Origin: Ancylobacter sp. SL191
Lineage (GTDB): Bacteria > Pseudomonadota > Alphaproteobacteria > Rhizobiales > Xanthobacteraceae
Length of the DNA: 64,000 nucleotides
Reading direction: 5' to 3'
Assembly (NCBI RefSeq): GCF_026625645.1
Contig: NZ_CP113056.1
Location: forward strand, 4,439,001-4,503,000
Below are positions 1 through 7,570 of this stretch, one piece after another; position 1 is the stretch's first letter, and the number at the start of each line of letters is the position of its first letter. The notes under the pieces are model-generated. The model searched no databases and was not told the DNA's origin. It saw only the letters and a program-made list of their open reading frames with translations. The position numbers and the translations under genes were made by a program.

Positions 1-197
1 GCCTCTTGCGCGAGGCGGGCGTCGAGGTGGTCGAGACCTCGCTGCGCTGGGAGGATTTCCGCGGCGCGGACGAGCTGTTCACCACCGGCAACTACTCGAA
101 GGTCTCCCCGATCACCCGCATCGAGGAGCGCGAGTTGCAGCCCGGCCCGGTCTATCGCCGCGCCCGCAAGCTCTATTGGGACTTCGCCCATAGCTGA
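1..197 (+). CDS. ilvE: Branched-chain amino acid aminotransferase, C-terminal end (partial)
   Basis: This is the C-terminal fragment of a class IV PLP-dependent aminotransferase; the gene starts outside the window. The visible tail carries the [16 protein letters not shown] stretch followed by LQPGP and ends [11 protein letters not shown], which is the usual ending of alphaproteobacterial branched-chain aminotransferases (IlvE fold type IV). These enzymes transfer the amino group between glutamate and the 2-keto acids of valine, leucine and isoleucine in the cytoplasm. The catalytic lysine lies outside the window, so only the family assignment is supported. The first complete codon begins at base 3. 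meaB follows 19 bases downstream on the same strand. Confidence 0.8.
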   Translation, partial: LLREAGVEVVETSLRWEDFRGADELFTTGNYSKVSPITRIEERELQPGPVYRRARKLYWDFAHS

Positions 198-216
198 TCG
201 AAAGCCTGGCCCCGCC

Positions 217-1209
217 ATGAACGAAGCGCACGCCCTCCCCTCGCTCGACGCGCTGGTCGAGGGGGTGCGCGCCGGCAACCGGGCGATGCTGGCGCGGGCG
301 ATCACGCTGGTGGAATCGCGCAAGGCCGAGCACCGCGCACGGGCGGAAGATCTGCTGCAGCGCCTCCTGCCCTTCACCGGCACGGCGATGCGCGTCGGCA
401 TTACCGGCGTGCCGGGGGTGGGCAAATCCACCACCATCGACACGCTCGGCACCCACCTCACCGCGCAGGGGCACCGCGTCGCCGTGCTGGCGGTCGATCC
501 CTCCTCCTCGCGCTCCGGCGGCTCGATCCTCGGCGACAAGACGCGGATGGCGCGGCTCTCCATGGATGCGCGTGCCTTCATCCGCCCCTCGCCCGCCGCC
601 GGCACGCTGGGCGGGGTCGCCGCCCGCACCCGCGAGACGCTGCTGATCTGCGAGGCCGCCGGTTTCGATATCGTGCTGGTCGAGACAGTCGGCGTCGGCC
701 AGTCCGAGACGGCGGTGGCGGACATGACCGACACCTTTCTCGTGCTGATGCTGCCCGGCGCCGGCGACGAGCTTCAGGGTATCAAGAAGGGCATCATCGA
801 ACTCGCCGATATCGTCGCGGTGAACAAGGCCGATGGCGAGAATGCCGTCCGCGCCCGCGCGGCAGCGGCCGAGTACCGCGCCGCGCTGCATGTGCTGGGT
901 GGGCGCGAGGCGCATTGGAGCGTGCCGGTGCTCACCTATTCCGGCCTCACCGGCGCGGGCATCGACGATCTCTGGCAGCAGGTGGCGCTGCATCGCAGCC
1001 GCGCGCAGGCCGCCGGCAGCTTTGAGGCCAAGCGCAGCGCGCAGCAGGTGAAGTGGATGTGGACCCTGTTCGACGAGCGCCTGCGCGCCCGGCTGCGCGC
1101 GGATGCCGCCCTCCGCGCGGAACTCGCGCGGATCGAGGCGGAGGTCGGCACGGGGCGGCTCTCCCCCGCCCTCGGCGCCGGCCGCATCGCCCTGCAGCTG
1201 GGTTTGTGA
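217..1209 (+). CDS. meaB: Methylmalonyl-CoA mutase-associated GTPase MeaB (ArgK family)
   Basis: A 330-residue G3E-family P-loop GTPase. The Walker A motif GVPGVGKST lies at about residues 64-72, followed by the [18 protein letters not shown] segment that is diagnostic for MeaB/ArgK, then ETVGVGQSE (G3 region) and the NKAD base-specificity motif near residue 203. Length matches the family. MeaB gates cofactor loading of methylmalonyl-CoA mutase and protects it from inactivation, acting in the cytoplasm in propionate and ethylmalonyl-CoA metabolism. The mutase itself is not in this window, so its partner must be encoded elsewhere. The old ArgK name (arginine/ornithine transport kinase) is considered a misannotation of this family. 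Confidence 0.93.
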   Translation: MNEAHALPSLDALVEGVRAGNRAMLARAITLVESRKAEHRARAEDLLQRLLPFTGTAMRVGITGVPGVGKSTTIDTLGTHLTAQGHRVAVLAVDPSSSRSGGSILGDKTRMARLSMDARAFIRPSPAAGTLGGVAARTRETLLICEAAGFDIVLVETVGVGQSETAVADMTDTFLVLMLPGAGDELQGIKKGIIELADIVAVNKADGENAVRARAAAAEYRAALHVLGGREAHWSVPVLTYSGLTGAGIDDLWQQVALHRSRAQAAGSFEAKRSAQQVKWMWTLFDERLRARLRADAALRAELARIEAEVGTGRLSPALGAGRIALQLGL

Positions 1210-1341
1210 GAGATCACACCCTCAAAATGCCGGATTGAACGTGTTAGGGTTCGGGTTCCACCATTCTGGTGAACGGATACTGCCCGGAGCGGGAGGTTCA
1301 GCCCGCTCGGTTCAACGTACCGAAGCACGCCGGAGGCTGTC

Positions 1342-1725
1342 ATGAGCAAAGTGGACCTCAGCGGACGACGCATCTTTCTCGTCGAGGACGAAGCCCTCGT
1401 CGCGATGATGATCGAGTCCATGATCGAGGAACTTGGCGGCACCGTCGTCGGCACCACATCGGCGGTGAGCGACGCGCTGAATTTCGTCGCGGAGCGCCAT
1501 GCCGACATCGACGTGGCCCTGCTCGACCTCAATCTGAACGGCAAGCGGTCTTATGACGTCGCCGCGGCGGCCAGTGGCCATGGCATCCCCGTGGTGTTCG
1601 CGACCGGCTATGCCGATGACGACCTCATCGCGGACTGGCGCACCCGTCCGGTGCTGACCAAGCCGTTCCAGCTCGCCGAGCTCGAAGGCGCCCTTCTGCG
1701 CGCGCTCGACGCCCAGACCGCCTGA
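1342..1725 (+). CDS. Single-domain response regulator (receiver only)
   Basis: A 127-residue protein consisting only of a CheY-like receiver domain. The acidic pair E15-D16 (VEDE), the phosphoacceptor D62 in ALLDLNL and the conserved K107 in TKPFQ are all present, so it should be phosphorylatable. There is no output domain. Such proteins in alphaproteobacteria act as phosphate sinks or relay proteins for histidine kinases, often of the HWE type, but no kinase is adjacent here. A GGAGG ribosome binding site lies a few bases upstream of the ATG. It is followed after 11 bases by the pyroglutamyl-peptidase-like gene on the same strand; a functional link is not evident. Confidence 0.88.
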   Translation: MSKVDLSGRRIFLVEDEALVAMMIESMIEELGGTVVGTTSAVSDALNFVAERHADIDVALLDLNLNGKRSYDVAAAASGHGIPVVFATGYADDDLIADWRTRPVLTKPFQLAELEGALLRALDAQTA

Positions 1726-1736
1726 CCCTTCCCGCC

Positions 1737-2363
1737 ATGCCGCCGGTGCCGCCTCCCCTGCGCGTGTTGATCACCGGCTTCGGCCCCTTCCCCGGCGCAC
1801 CGTCCAACCCTTCCGCCATGCTGGCGCGGGCGTTCGCCCGCAGCCGCCGGCTGCCCGGTGTCCGGCTCAGCGCCGTGACGCTGCCGACCGAGTGGCAGGC
1901 CACCGAGGGTTTTCCCGCCTTTTTGGCGCAGGAAGCGCCGGATATCGTGCTGATGATCGGCCTCGCCGCCCGGCGGCGGGCGCTGTGCATTGAGATTTCC
2001 GGGCGCAATGGCGGCGGCAGCTTTCCCGATGTCGCACGGCGACGCCCCGTCTCGCGCGTCATCGCTCCCGGCGGCCCGGCCCGCATCGCCTGCCCCGCCC
2101 GGCCCGCCGCGCTGCGTCACGCCCTCTCCGGCGCCGGCGTGCCCGCCCGGCTGTCGCGCGATGCCGGGCGCTACATCTGCAACGCGCTGGCCTACCGCGC
2201 CTATGGCTGGGCGCAGGCCGAGGGACGGCGCGCCGTCTTCGTTCACGTCCCGCTGCCCCGCCCCGGCCTGACGCTGGCGCAGATGCACCGCGCGCTAGAG
2301 GCGCTGCTGCGGGCGCTCATCGCCCAGCGGCGCGCGGCGCCTATTGAGCGGGCTCGACGGTGA
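1737..2363 (+). CDS. Pyroglutamyl-peptidase I family cysteine peptidase (C15)
   Basis: A 208-residue member of peptidase family C15, which removes N-terminal pyroglutamate from peptides in the cytoplasm. It opens with the typical VLITGFGPFPG strand-loop. The three catalytic positions can be placed: Glu86 (in CIEISGRN), Cys148 (in GRYICNALAY) and His170 (in VFVHVPLP). The region around Glu86 has GLAARRRALCIE rather than the more usual glycine-rich pattern, so it is a divergent member and substrate preference is uncertain. The 3' end overlaps the convergent cytochrome c gene by 23 bases. Confidence 0.8.
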   Translation: MPPVPPPLRVLITGFGPFPGAPSNPSAMLARAFARSRRLPGVRLSAVTLPTEWQATEGFPAFLAQEAPDIVLMIGLAARRRALCIEISGRNGGGSFPDVARRRPVSRVIAPGGPARIACPARPAALRHALSGAGVPARLSRDAGRYICNALAYRAYGWAQAEGRRAVFVHVPLPRPGLTLAQMHRALEALLRALIAQRRAAPIERARR

Positions 2364-2676
2364 TGCGGATCGAGGCGTACCAGGCGGCGAGGTTGGCGAT
2401 GTCGGCATCGGTGAGATCCTTGCTCACCACCGTCATCATCTCGTTGCTGCGCCGGCCGGCGCGAAAATCCTCCAGCGACTTCATCAGATACATCTCGACC
2501 TGACCGGCGAGGTTCGGCGCCTCGGGATGCTGCGACAGGCCGTTGGCGCCATGGCAGACCGCGCATTGGGCGGAGGCCTTGGCGCGCCCGGCCTTGGCGT
2601 CCTGTGCTGTGGCCAGGGCGGTGGAGGCGAGAAGAAGCGCCGCCGCAGCGAGCGGCGCGAGAGGTGAAGATGGCAT
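2341..2676 (-). CDS. Secreted class I cytochrome c
   Basis: A small monohaem c-type cytochrome. An N-terminal signal peptide (hydrophobic run LAAAALLLASTALATA) is followed by one haem-binding CxxCH motif, CAVCH at residues 38-42 counted from the start used here, and a candidate axial methionine in SNEMMTVV. The ATG at 2676 has a GGGAAAG purine run upstream; an in-frame ATG five codons earlier (2691) cannot be excluded. It lies 75 bases downstream of a PQQ-type sugar dehydrogenase on the same strand, which suggests that it accepts electrons from that periplasmic enzyme. That electron-transfer role is inferred from context. The 3' end overlaps the convergent peptidase gene. Confidence 0.88.
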   Translation of the reverse strand: MPSSPLAPLAAAALLLASTALATAQDAKAGRAKASAQCAVCHGANGLSQHPEAPNLAGQVEMYLMKSLEDFRAGRRSNEMMTVVSKDLTDADIANLAAWYASIRITVEPAQ

Positions 2677-2751
2677 CGGCTTTCCCGGCATGGATGCGTG
2701 AGGAACGCCCGCGACCGGGGTGGGCCGCGGGCGTCGATCTGACGGAGAGTC

Positions 2752-4035
2752 CTACTTGCCGTAGGAGATGCGGTAGATCGCCCCCGACGTGTCGTCCGAG
2801 ACCAGCAGCGAGCCGTCATTGAGCTGCGCCACCGCCGCCGGACGGCCGAGATACTCGCCATTGCCGGTCAGCCAGCCCTCGGCGAAGGGCTCGGCCTTGG
2901 CCGCCGTGCCATCCTCGTTGAGCGTGGTGAACATCACCCGCGCGCCCACCGGCACGGTGCGGTTCCAGGAACCATGCTGCACCGAGAAGATGCCGCCGCG
3001 ATACTTCTCCGGGAATTGCTGGCCGGTATAGAAGGTCATGCCGAGATCGGCGGCATGCGCGACCATCTCGACCTCCGGCTTCACCGCATCCGCCGGGGGC
3101 GTCGCGTCCTTGTACTCGACGGTGCGCACCGAGCCGCCGCCGAAATAGGGGAAGCCGAAATTCTGCCCGGCCTTGGTGGCGCGATTCAGCTCGCCCGGCG
3201 GGATGTCGTCGCCCATGCCGTCCACCTGATTGTCGGTGAACCAGAGCGTCTTGTCCTTGGCATTGAAGTCCATGCCGACGGAATTGCGCACGCCCCAGGC
3301 ATAGACCTCGCGGTTCTTGCCGTCGCGGTCCATGCGCACGATGCCGCCGATGCCGACCTTCTTGTAGAGGTCGTACTTCTCCTGCGGGAACACGTTGAAG
3401 GGCTGGCCGAGCGTTATGTAGAGCTTGTCGTCCGGCCCGATGCGGCAGACGCGGGTGGTGTGGTTGTAGGATTCCTCGGCGCGCGGGATCAGGTCGCCCT
3501 GCTTGACCACCTGGAAGGCGGCGACGTCCGGGCCCTCATAGAAATACTCCGCCGCCGGGAACAGCAGCACGCGGTTCTGCTCGGCGACGAACAGGAAGCC
3601 GTCCTTGGAGAAGCAGACGCCATGCGGCAGCTTGAACTGCACCGAAGGCGCGAAGACCTTCACCTCGTCGGCCACGCGGTCCTTGTCGCGGTCCGTCACC
3701 GCCCAGACCTTGGATTTGCGGGTGCCGACGAAGACAACGCCGGTGGTCGGCCCGATCGCCATTTCGCGGGCATCCGGCACGATGGCGTAGAGCGAAATCT
3801 TGAAGCCGTCCGGCAGCTTGATGCCGGCGAGCGTCTTGTTGAACGCGTCGACGCGCGGGCCGGTCTGCGGCACCGTTTCCATTTCCATGGAGGCGCCGGT
3901 CGACTGGAAGTTGGACAGCTTCTCCAGATTGTCGGTCGATTGGGCACGGGCGGCGCCGGTCAGCGCCAGCACGCCGGCAAGCATGGTCGAGGCCAGCAGC
4001 GCGCCAGCGCGCCCGCCGGAACGGTTCTTGGACAT
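2752..4035 (-). CDS. PQQ-dependent sugar dehydrogenase (glucose/sorbosone dehydrogenase family), periplasmic
   Basis: A 427-residue secreted six-bladed beta-propeller protein. The chosen ATG is preceded by a strong GGAGGAAC ribosome binding site and begins MSKNRSGGRAG followed by a hydrophobic signal peptide ending around ARA-QS. The body has GSDH-family blades: LPDGFKISLYA, AIGPTTGVVFVGTRKSKVWAV, LPHGVCFSKDGFLFVAEQN, the catalytic-region GVRNSVGMDF and WFTDNQVDGMGDD. Family members oxidise aldoses or sorbosone with soluble PQQ in the periplasm. Substrate cannot be read from sequence. A longer reading from 4119 adds 28 residues that would spoil the signal peptide, so it was not used. A cytochrome c follows immediately and is a plausible acceptor. 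Confidence 0.85.
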   Translation of the reverse strand: MSKNRSGGRAGALLASTMLAGVLALTGAARAQSTDNLEKLSNFQSTGASMEMETVPQTGPRVDAFNKTLAGIKLPDGFKISLYAIVPDAREMAIGPTTGVVFVGTRKSKVWAVTDRDKDRVADEVKVFAPSVQFKLPHGVCFSKDGFLFVAEQNRVLLFPAAEYFYEGPDVAAFQVVKQGDLIPRAEESYNHTTRVCRIGPDDKLYITLGQPFNVFPQEKYDLYKKVGIGGIVRMDRDGKNREVYAWGVRNSVGMDFNAKDKTLWFTDNQVDGMGDDIPPGELNRATKAGQNFGFPYFGGGSVRTVEYKDATPPADAVKPEVEMVAHAADLGMTFYTGQQFPEKYRGGIFSVQHGSWNRTVPVGARVMFTTLNEDGTAAKAEPFAEGWLTGNGEYLGRPAAVAQLNDGSLLVSDDTSGAIYRISYGK

Positions 4036-4372
4036 GGGGTTCCTCCTAAGTGCCGGGCCTCGAACGGGCCCGTTGCGCCGGCACGCTAGCACGCGCGTCG
4101 CTGACGTTAAGTCAGCCATGATGACGTTATTGGTTATTTCTTTTTACCGCGGCCACGAATGCGACCACAAATATTGCCACGACAAAGCCATGTAGCATTT
4201 CACTACTACAATTGAACCACGATGACTTGATTTCTACATTATAACGCATACCACCGCCGGATAGCCCCGGCTTGGGCGGTCATGTTCCCGGCGACGAATC
4301 CTGCTAAGTCGTTGGCGCAGAGCCGGTCGCCTCGGGAAGGAGGCGGCGCCGGCTCGGGAGGCCACGGCGCGC
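4036..4372. other. Divergent intergenic region without a gene
   Basis: This 337-base stretch separates the minus-strand sugar dehydrogenase from the plus-strand TauE exporter, so it should hold both promoters. The middle part (about 4120-4250) is noticeably AT-rich compared with the surroundings. I see no convincing operator, hairpin terminator or small ORF with a ribosome binding site. Confidence 0.6.
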
Positions 4373-5299
4373 ATGACGATCTATCTGCCGATCGCGGAAC
4401 TGCCGGTGAACATCTTCACCCTGCTGGCGATGGGCCTCGGGGTCGGGTTCATTTCCGGCATGTTCGGCGTCGGCGGCGGCTTCCTGATGACGCCGCTGCT
4501 CATCTTTCTCGGTGTTTCGCCGGCCGTGGCGGTGGCGAGCGTCTCGACCCACATGGCCGCCTCCTCCTTCTCCGGCACGCTGAATTATCTGCGGCGCAAG
4601 CAGGTGGACACCCAGCTCGGCTTCGTCCTGCTCATCGGCGGTCTCACCGGCACGCTGGGAGGCGTGCTGACCTTCATGCTGCTGCGCCGCTTTGGCCAGC
4701 TCGATCTGGTGATCGCGGTCTCCTACATCGTGCTGCTCAGCGCTATCGGCACGCTGATGGTGGTGGAGAGCCTGCGCGCGCTCACCCGGCGCTGGCGCGG
4801 CGAGCCACCCATGGTGAAGCGGCCGGGGGCGCATCCCTGGTTCCTGCGCATGCCGTTCAAGATGCGCTTTCGCCAGTCGCGCATCTATGTCTCGGTCATC
4901 CCGGTGCTCGTCATCGGCTTCCTCATCGGCTTTCTCGGCGCGCTGATGGGCATTGGCGGCGGCTTCCTGCTGGTGCCGGCGCTGATCTATCTTCTGCGCG
5001 TGCCCACCCTCACCTCGGTCGGCACCTCGCTGATGCTGACGCTCGCCACCATGCTGGCGGCCATCGTGATGCAGGCGGTGCTGAACCAGACGGTGGACGC
5101 GGTGCTCGGCCTCATCCTCATGGTCGGCGGCACCATCGGCGCGCAGTTCGGCACCCGCGCCGGGCAGGCGCTGAAGGCGGAAAATCTGCGCCTGCTGCTC
5201 GGCCTTCTCGTGCTCGCCGTCGGGTTGCGCGTCGCCTATGACCAGACGCGGCAACCGGCGGACCTGTACAGCGTCACCATCAATGAGCGGGCGCGGTGA
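4373..5299 (+). CDS. Sulfite exporter TauE/SafE family membrane protein
   Basis: A 308-residue polytopic membrane protein of the TauE/SafE (DUF81) family. The two-fold repeat signature is clear: FISGMFGVGGGFLMTPLL near the N-terminus and LGALMGIGGGFLLVPALIYLL in the second half, each followed by conserved SVSTHMAAS / SVGTSLMLT elements. About eight hydrophobic helices are expected, with a basic cytoplasmic loop around residues 140-165. Family members export sulfite, sulfoacetate or other organosulfur anions; the substrate here is unknown. The stop codon overlaps the next start by one base (TGATG), indicating translational coupling with the TIGR02186-like partner, an arrangement common in Hyphomicrobiales. 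Confidence 0.88.
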   Translation: MTIYLPIAELPVNIFTLLAMGLGVGFISGMFGVGGGFLMTPLLIFLGVSPAVAVASVSTHMAASSFSGTLNYLRRKQVDTQLGFVLLIGGLTGTLGGVLTFMLLRRFGQLDLVIAVSYIVLLSAIGTLMVVESLRALTRRWRGEPPMVKRPGAHPWFLRMPFKMRFRQSRIYVSVIPVLVIGFLIGFLGALMGIGGGFLLVPALIYLLRVPTLTSVGTSLMLTLATMLAAIVMQAVLNQTVDAVLGLILMVGGTIGAQFGTRAGQALKAENLRLLLGLLVLAVGLRVAYDQTRQPADLYSVTINERAR

Positions 5300-6081
5300 T
5301 GAGCGCCACCCGCCGCCTTCTTCTCGCCCTCGCGGTGCTGCTGGCCCCCGCCAGCCTCGCACTGGCGCAGACGCCGCCCCCGCTGGTGCTGTCGCTGTCG
5401 AAATCGCGCATCACCATCACCTCGAGCTTTTCCGGCGACAGCATCGTGCTGTTCGGCGTGGTCGAGCGCGCGCCCGGCGAACCGGACCGCCCGCGCGATG
5501 TCGTCGTCACCGTGCGCGGACCGGATGAGAGCTTCGTCGCGCGGCGCAAGGAACGGCGCTTCGGCCTGTTCGTGAATGTCGACAGCCGCGCCTTCCTTGC
5601 CGCTCCGTCCTATCTCGCCGTGCTGAGCAGCCGCGATCCGGCGCTGATGTCCGATCCTGACACGCTGCGGCAGGAGCAGCTCGGCCTCGCCAATAACCGC
5701 TTCCTCCAGCGCGTCGGCGCCGACTACGCGGATGTCGTCCCGGATGACCCGTTCCGGCAGGCATTCCTGAGGGTCAAGCAGGCCGAGCACCTCTATGTGG
5801 AAAACAAGCAGGGCGTGGAATTCATCGCCCCGCATGTGTTCCGTACGGTTATCCCGATCCCCGGCACCGCCCCGATCGGCACCTATCAGGTCTCGGTGAA
5901 GACCTTCATCGACGGCGATCTCGAGAGCCGGGGCATGGTGTCCCTCGAAGTCGCCAAGGTGGATTTCGAGCAGACCGTCGCCACCGCCGCGCAGGATCAT
6001 CCCTGGCTCTACGGCCTCGCAAGCGCGCTGGGCGCGCTCGCCGTCGGCTTCATCGCCAGCGTCGCCTTCCGCCGCGACTGA
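5299..6081 (+). CDS. TIGR02186-like membrane-anchored protein linked to TauE exporter
   Basis: A 260-residue protein with an N-terminal signal peptide (LLLALAVLLAPASLALA), a central periplasmic beta-rich domain and a single C-terminal transmembrane helix (residues about 236-255) ending in a short basic tail FRRD. It resembles the alphaproteobacterial conserved family TIGR02186 (putative transmembrane protein) that sits next to TauE/SafE genes. I chose the ATG overlapping the upstream stop (TGATG) rather than the GTG one codon earlier. Topology suggests a membrane-tethered periplasmic accessory to the exporter. The biochemical role of the family is not established. Confidence 0.75.
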   Translation: MSATRRLLLALAVLLAPASLALAQTPPPLVLSLSKSRITITSSFSGDSIVLFGVVERAPGEPDRPRDVVVTVRGPDESFVARRKERRFGLFVNVDSRAFLAAPSYLAVLSSRDPALMSDPDTLRQEQLGLANNRFLQRVGADYADVVPDDPFRQAFLRVKQAEHLYVENKQGVEFIAPHVFRTVIPIPGTAPIGTYQVSVKTFIDGDLESRGMVSLEVAKVDFEQTVATAAQDHPWLYGLASALGALAVGFIASVAFRRD

Positions 6082-6130
6082 TTTTCGCCCTGGCGCCACG
6101 AGAGGGGTGACTCGGCGCGCGATCAGGATA

Positions 6131-6151
6131 ATATAGGGGGGTACCCTATAT
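6131..6151. promoter_or_regulatory. Candidate DmeR (RcnR/CsoR-type) operator
   Basis: A 21-base interrupted palindrome: ATATAGGG (6131-6138) and its exact reverse complement CCCTATAT (6144-6151), with a run of six G across the left arm. AT-rich ends flanking a G-tract are the hallmark of operators bound by RcnR/CsoR-type four-helix repressors. It sits 11 bases upstream of the dmeR start, which fits autorepression and metal-induced release. Confidence 0.75.
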
Positions 6152-6162
6152 TCGAGCGGATC

Positions 6163-6441
6163 ATGTCCCACACCATCAAGGAAAAGTCCCGGCTGCTGGC
6201 ACGGGTGCGGCGCATTCGCGGGCAGGTCGAGGCGGTCGAGCGGGCGCTGGAGGCGGAGCTCGGCTGCGCCGACGTGCTCCAGCTCGTCGCCTCCGTGCGC
6301 GGGGCGATGAACGGCCTGACGGTCGAGCTGATCGAGGACCACATGCGCCACCATGTCGTCGATCCCGCAACCGACACCGACCGCGACCGCGCGCGCGGCG
6401 CCGCCGAGCTGATGGACGTCATCCGCACCTATCTCAAATAA
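6163..6441 (+). CDS. dmeR: RcnR/DmeR-type metal-sensing repressor (CsoR/RcnR/FrmR family)
   Basis: A 92-residue all-helical DUF156 repressor. The family's metal fingerprint can be read directly: His3, Cys35, His60 and His64, the H-C-H-H set of the Ni/Co sensor RcnR, as opposed to the Cu set (C-H-C) of CsoR or the formaldehyde sensor FrmR. In Rhizobium, a homologous dmeR-dmeF operon responds to Co and Ni. The gene is directly followed (29 bases) by a CDF transporter and preceded by a G-tract palindrome, so it very probably represses its own operon until Co(II)/Ni(II) binds. The exact metal specificity is inferred from the residue pattern. Confidence 0.85.
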   Translation: MSHTIKEKSRLLARVRRIRGQVEAVERALEAELGCADVLQLVASVRGAMNGLTVELIEDHMRHHVVDPATDTDRDRARGAAELMDVIRTYLK

Positions 6442-6470
6442 GCCTGTCTCACCTGAGCCCGGAGCCCGCC

Positions 6471-7562
6471 ATGCACGCCCCCATCCCCGCCGCGCTGCAA
6501 CCCGCCGGCCCGCTATCCGACCGCCACGCGCACAACTTCCTCGGCGACCGCCACCGCCGCCATGAGCGCCGCACCTGGATCGTCATCGCCATCACCGCGA
6601 GCGTCATGGTGCTGGAGATCGTCGCGGGCTCGCTATTCGGCTCCATGGCGCTGCTGGCCGATGGCTGGCACATGTCGACCCACGCGGCCGCCATGCTGAT
6701 CACCGCGCTGGCCTATCGCTACGCCGCGCGGCACGCCAATGATCCGCGCTTCAGCTTCGGCACCGGCAAGGTGGGCGACCTCGCCGCCTTCGCCAGCGCC
6801 GTGGTTCTCGCCATCGTGGCGATCCTGATCGGCTGGGAGAGCGCGCTGCGTCTCACCGCGCCGGTCTCGATCGAGTTCCGCGAGGCGATCATTGTGGCCA
6901 GCTTCGGGCTGGTGGTGAACCTCGTCTGTGCCTGGCTGCTGCGCGACGACCACGACCATCTGCACGGCCACAGCCACGGGCATCATGGGCACGGGCATCA
7001 CGGGCACGCGCATGAGGATCATCACGACCACGGCCACGCGCACGGCCATCATGACCATGCGCATCATGACCATGACCACGCTCATCCCCACGCCCATCCC
7101 CACGCTGAACCCGCCGCGGCGGCACCGACGCAGGACAACAACCTGCGTGCCGCCTATCTCCATGTGCTGACCGACGCGCTCACCTCGGTCTTCGCCATCC
7201 TCGCTCTGCTCGGCGGCAGCCTTTACGGCTTCCTCTGGCTCGATCCGGTCATCGGCATCGTCGGCGCGCTGGTCGTCGCCCGCTGGTCCTTCGGCCTGCT
7301 GCGCGACACGGCTGGCGTGCTGCTCGACTTCACACCGCGCGCCGGCCTGCCGCAGACCATCCGCGCCACGCTGGAGGAGCAGGGCGCGGAGGTGACGGAC
7401 CTGCATGTCTGGCAGGTCGGCCCCGGCCACCACGCGGCGGTGGTCGCGCTGCGCAGCGCGACGCCGCGCGCGCCGGCCGCCTACAAGCACGATCTGGAGC
7501 ACATTGAAGGGCTCTCGCACGTCACCGTGGAGGTGAACCCGGTCGAGGCCCGTGCGGCCTGA
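6471..7562 (+). CDS. dmeF: CDF-family Co/Ni efflux transporter DmeF
   Basis: A 363-residue cation diffusion facilitator. The N-terminal half has the CDF helices with the HxxxD-type site (ADGWHMSTH); a very long histidine-rich cytoplasmic loop occupies about residues 159-214 (alternating H with D, G and A); two more helices follow (FAILALLGGSLYGFLW, DPVIGIVGALVVA); the C-terminal cytoplasmic metal-binding domain ends with HVTVEVNPVE. Family members exchange divalent metal for protons at the inner membrane. The His loop and the adjacent RcnR-type sensor point to Co/Ni rather than Zn, as in the rhizobial DmeF. The His-loop DNA is a low-complexity CAT/CAC repeat. Confidence 0.87.
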   Translation: MHAPIPAALQPAGPLSDRHAHNFLGDRHRRHERRTWIVIAITASVMVLEIVAGSLFGSMALLADGWHMSTHAAAMLITALAYRYAARHANDPRFSFGTGKVGDLAAFASAVVLAIVAILIGWESALRLTAPVSIEFREAIIVASFGLVVNLVCAWLLRDDHDHLHGHSHGHHGHGHHGHAHEDHHDHGHAHGHHDHAHHDHDHAHPHAHPHAEPAAAAPTQDNNLRAAYLHVLTDALTSVFAILALLGGSLYGFLWLDPVIGIVGALVVARWSFGLLRDTAGVLLDFTPRAGLPQTIRATLEEQGAEVTDLHVWQVGPGHHAAVVALRSATPRAPAAYKHDLEHIEGLSHVTVEVNPVEARAA

Positions 7563-7570
7563 GGGCCGGG

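Noticed and set aside
2974..4089. 371-codon plus-strand open frame
   Set aside because: Opposes the sugar dehydrogenase, is rich in Arg, Ala and His, and has no recognisable domain.
4282..5241. 319-codon plus-strand frame over the TauE gene
   Set aside because: Out-of-frame reading of the TauE region; the correct frame starts at 4373 and shows the TauE motifs.
6633..7520. Minus-strand frame with Met/Val repeats opposite dmeF
   Set aside because: It is the complement of the CAT/CAC histidine loop; not a protein of its own.
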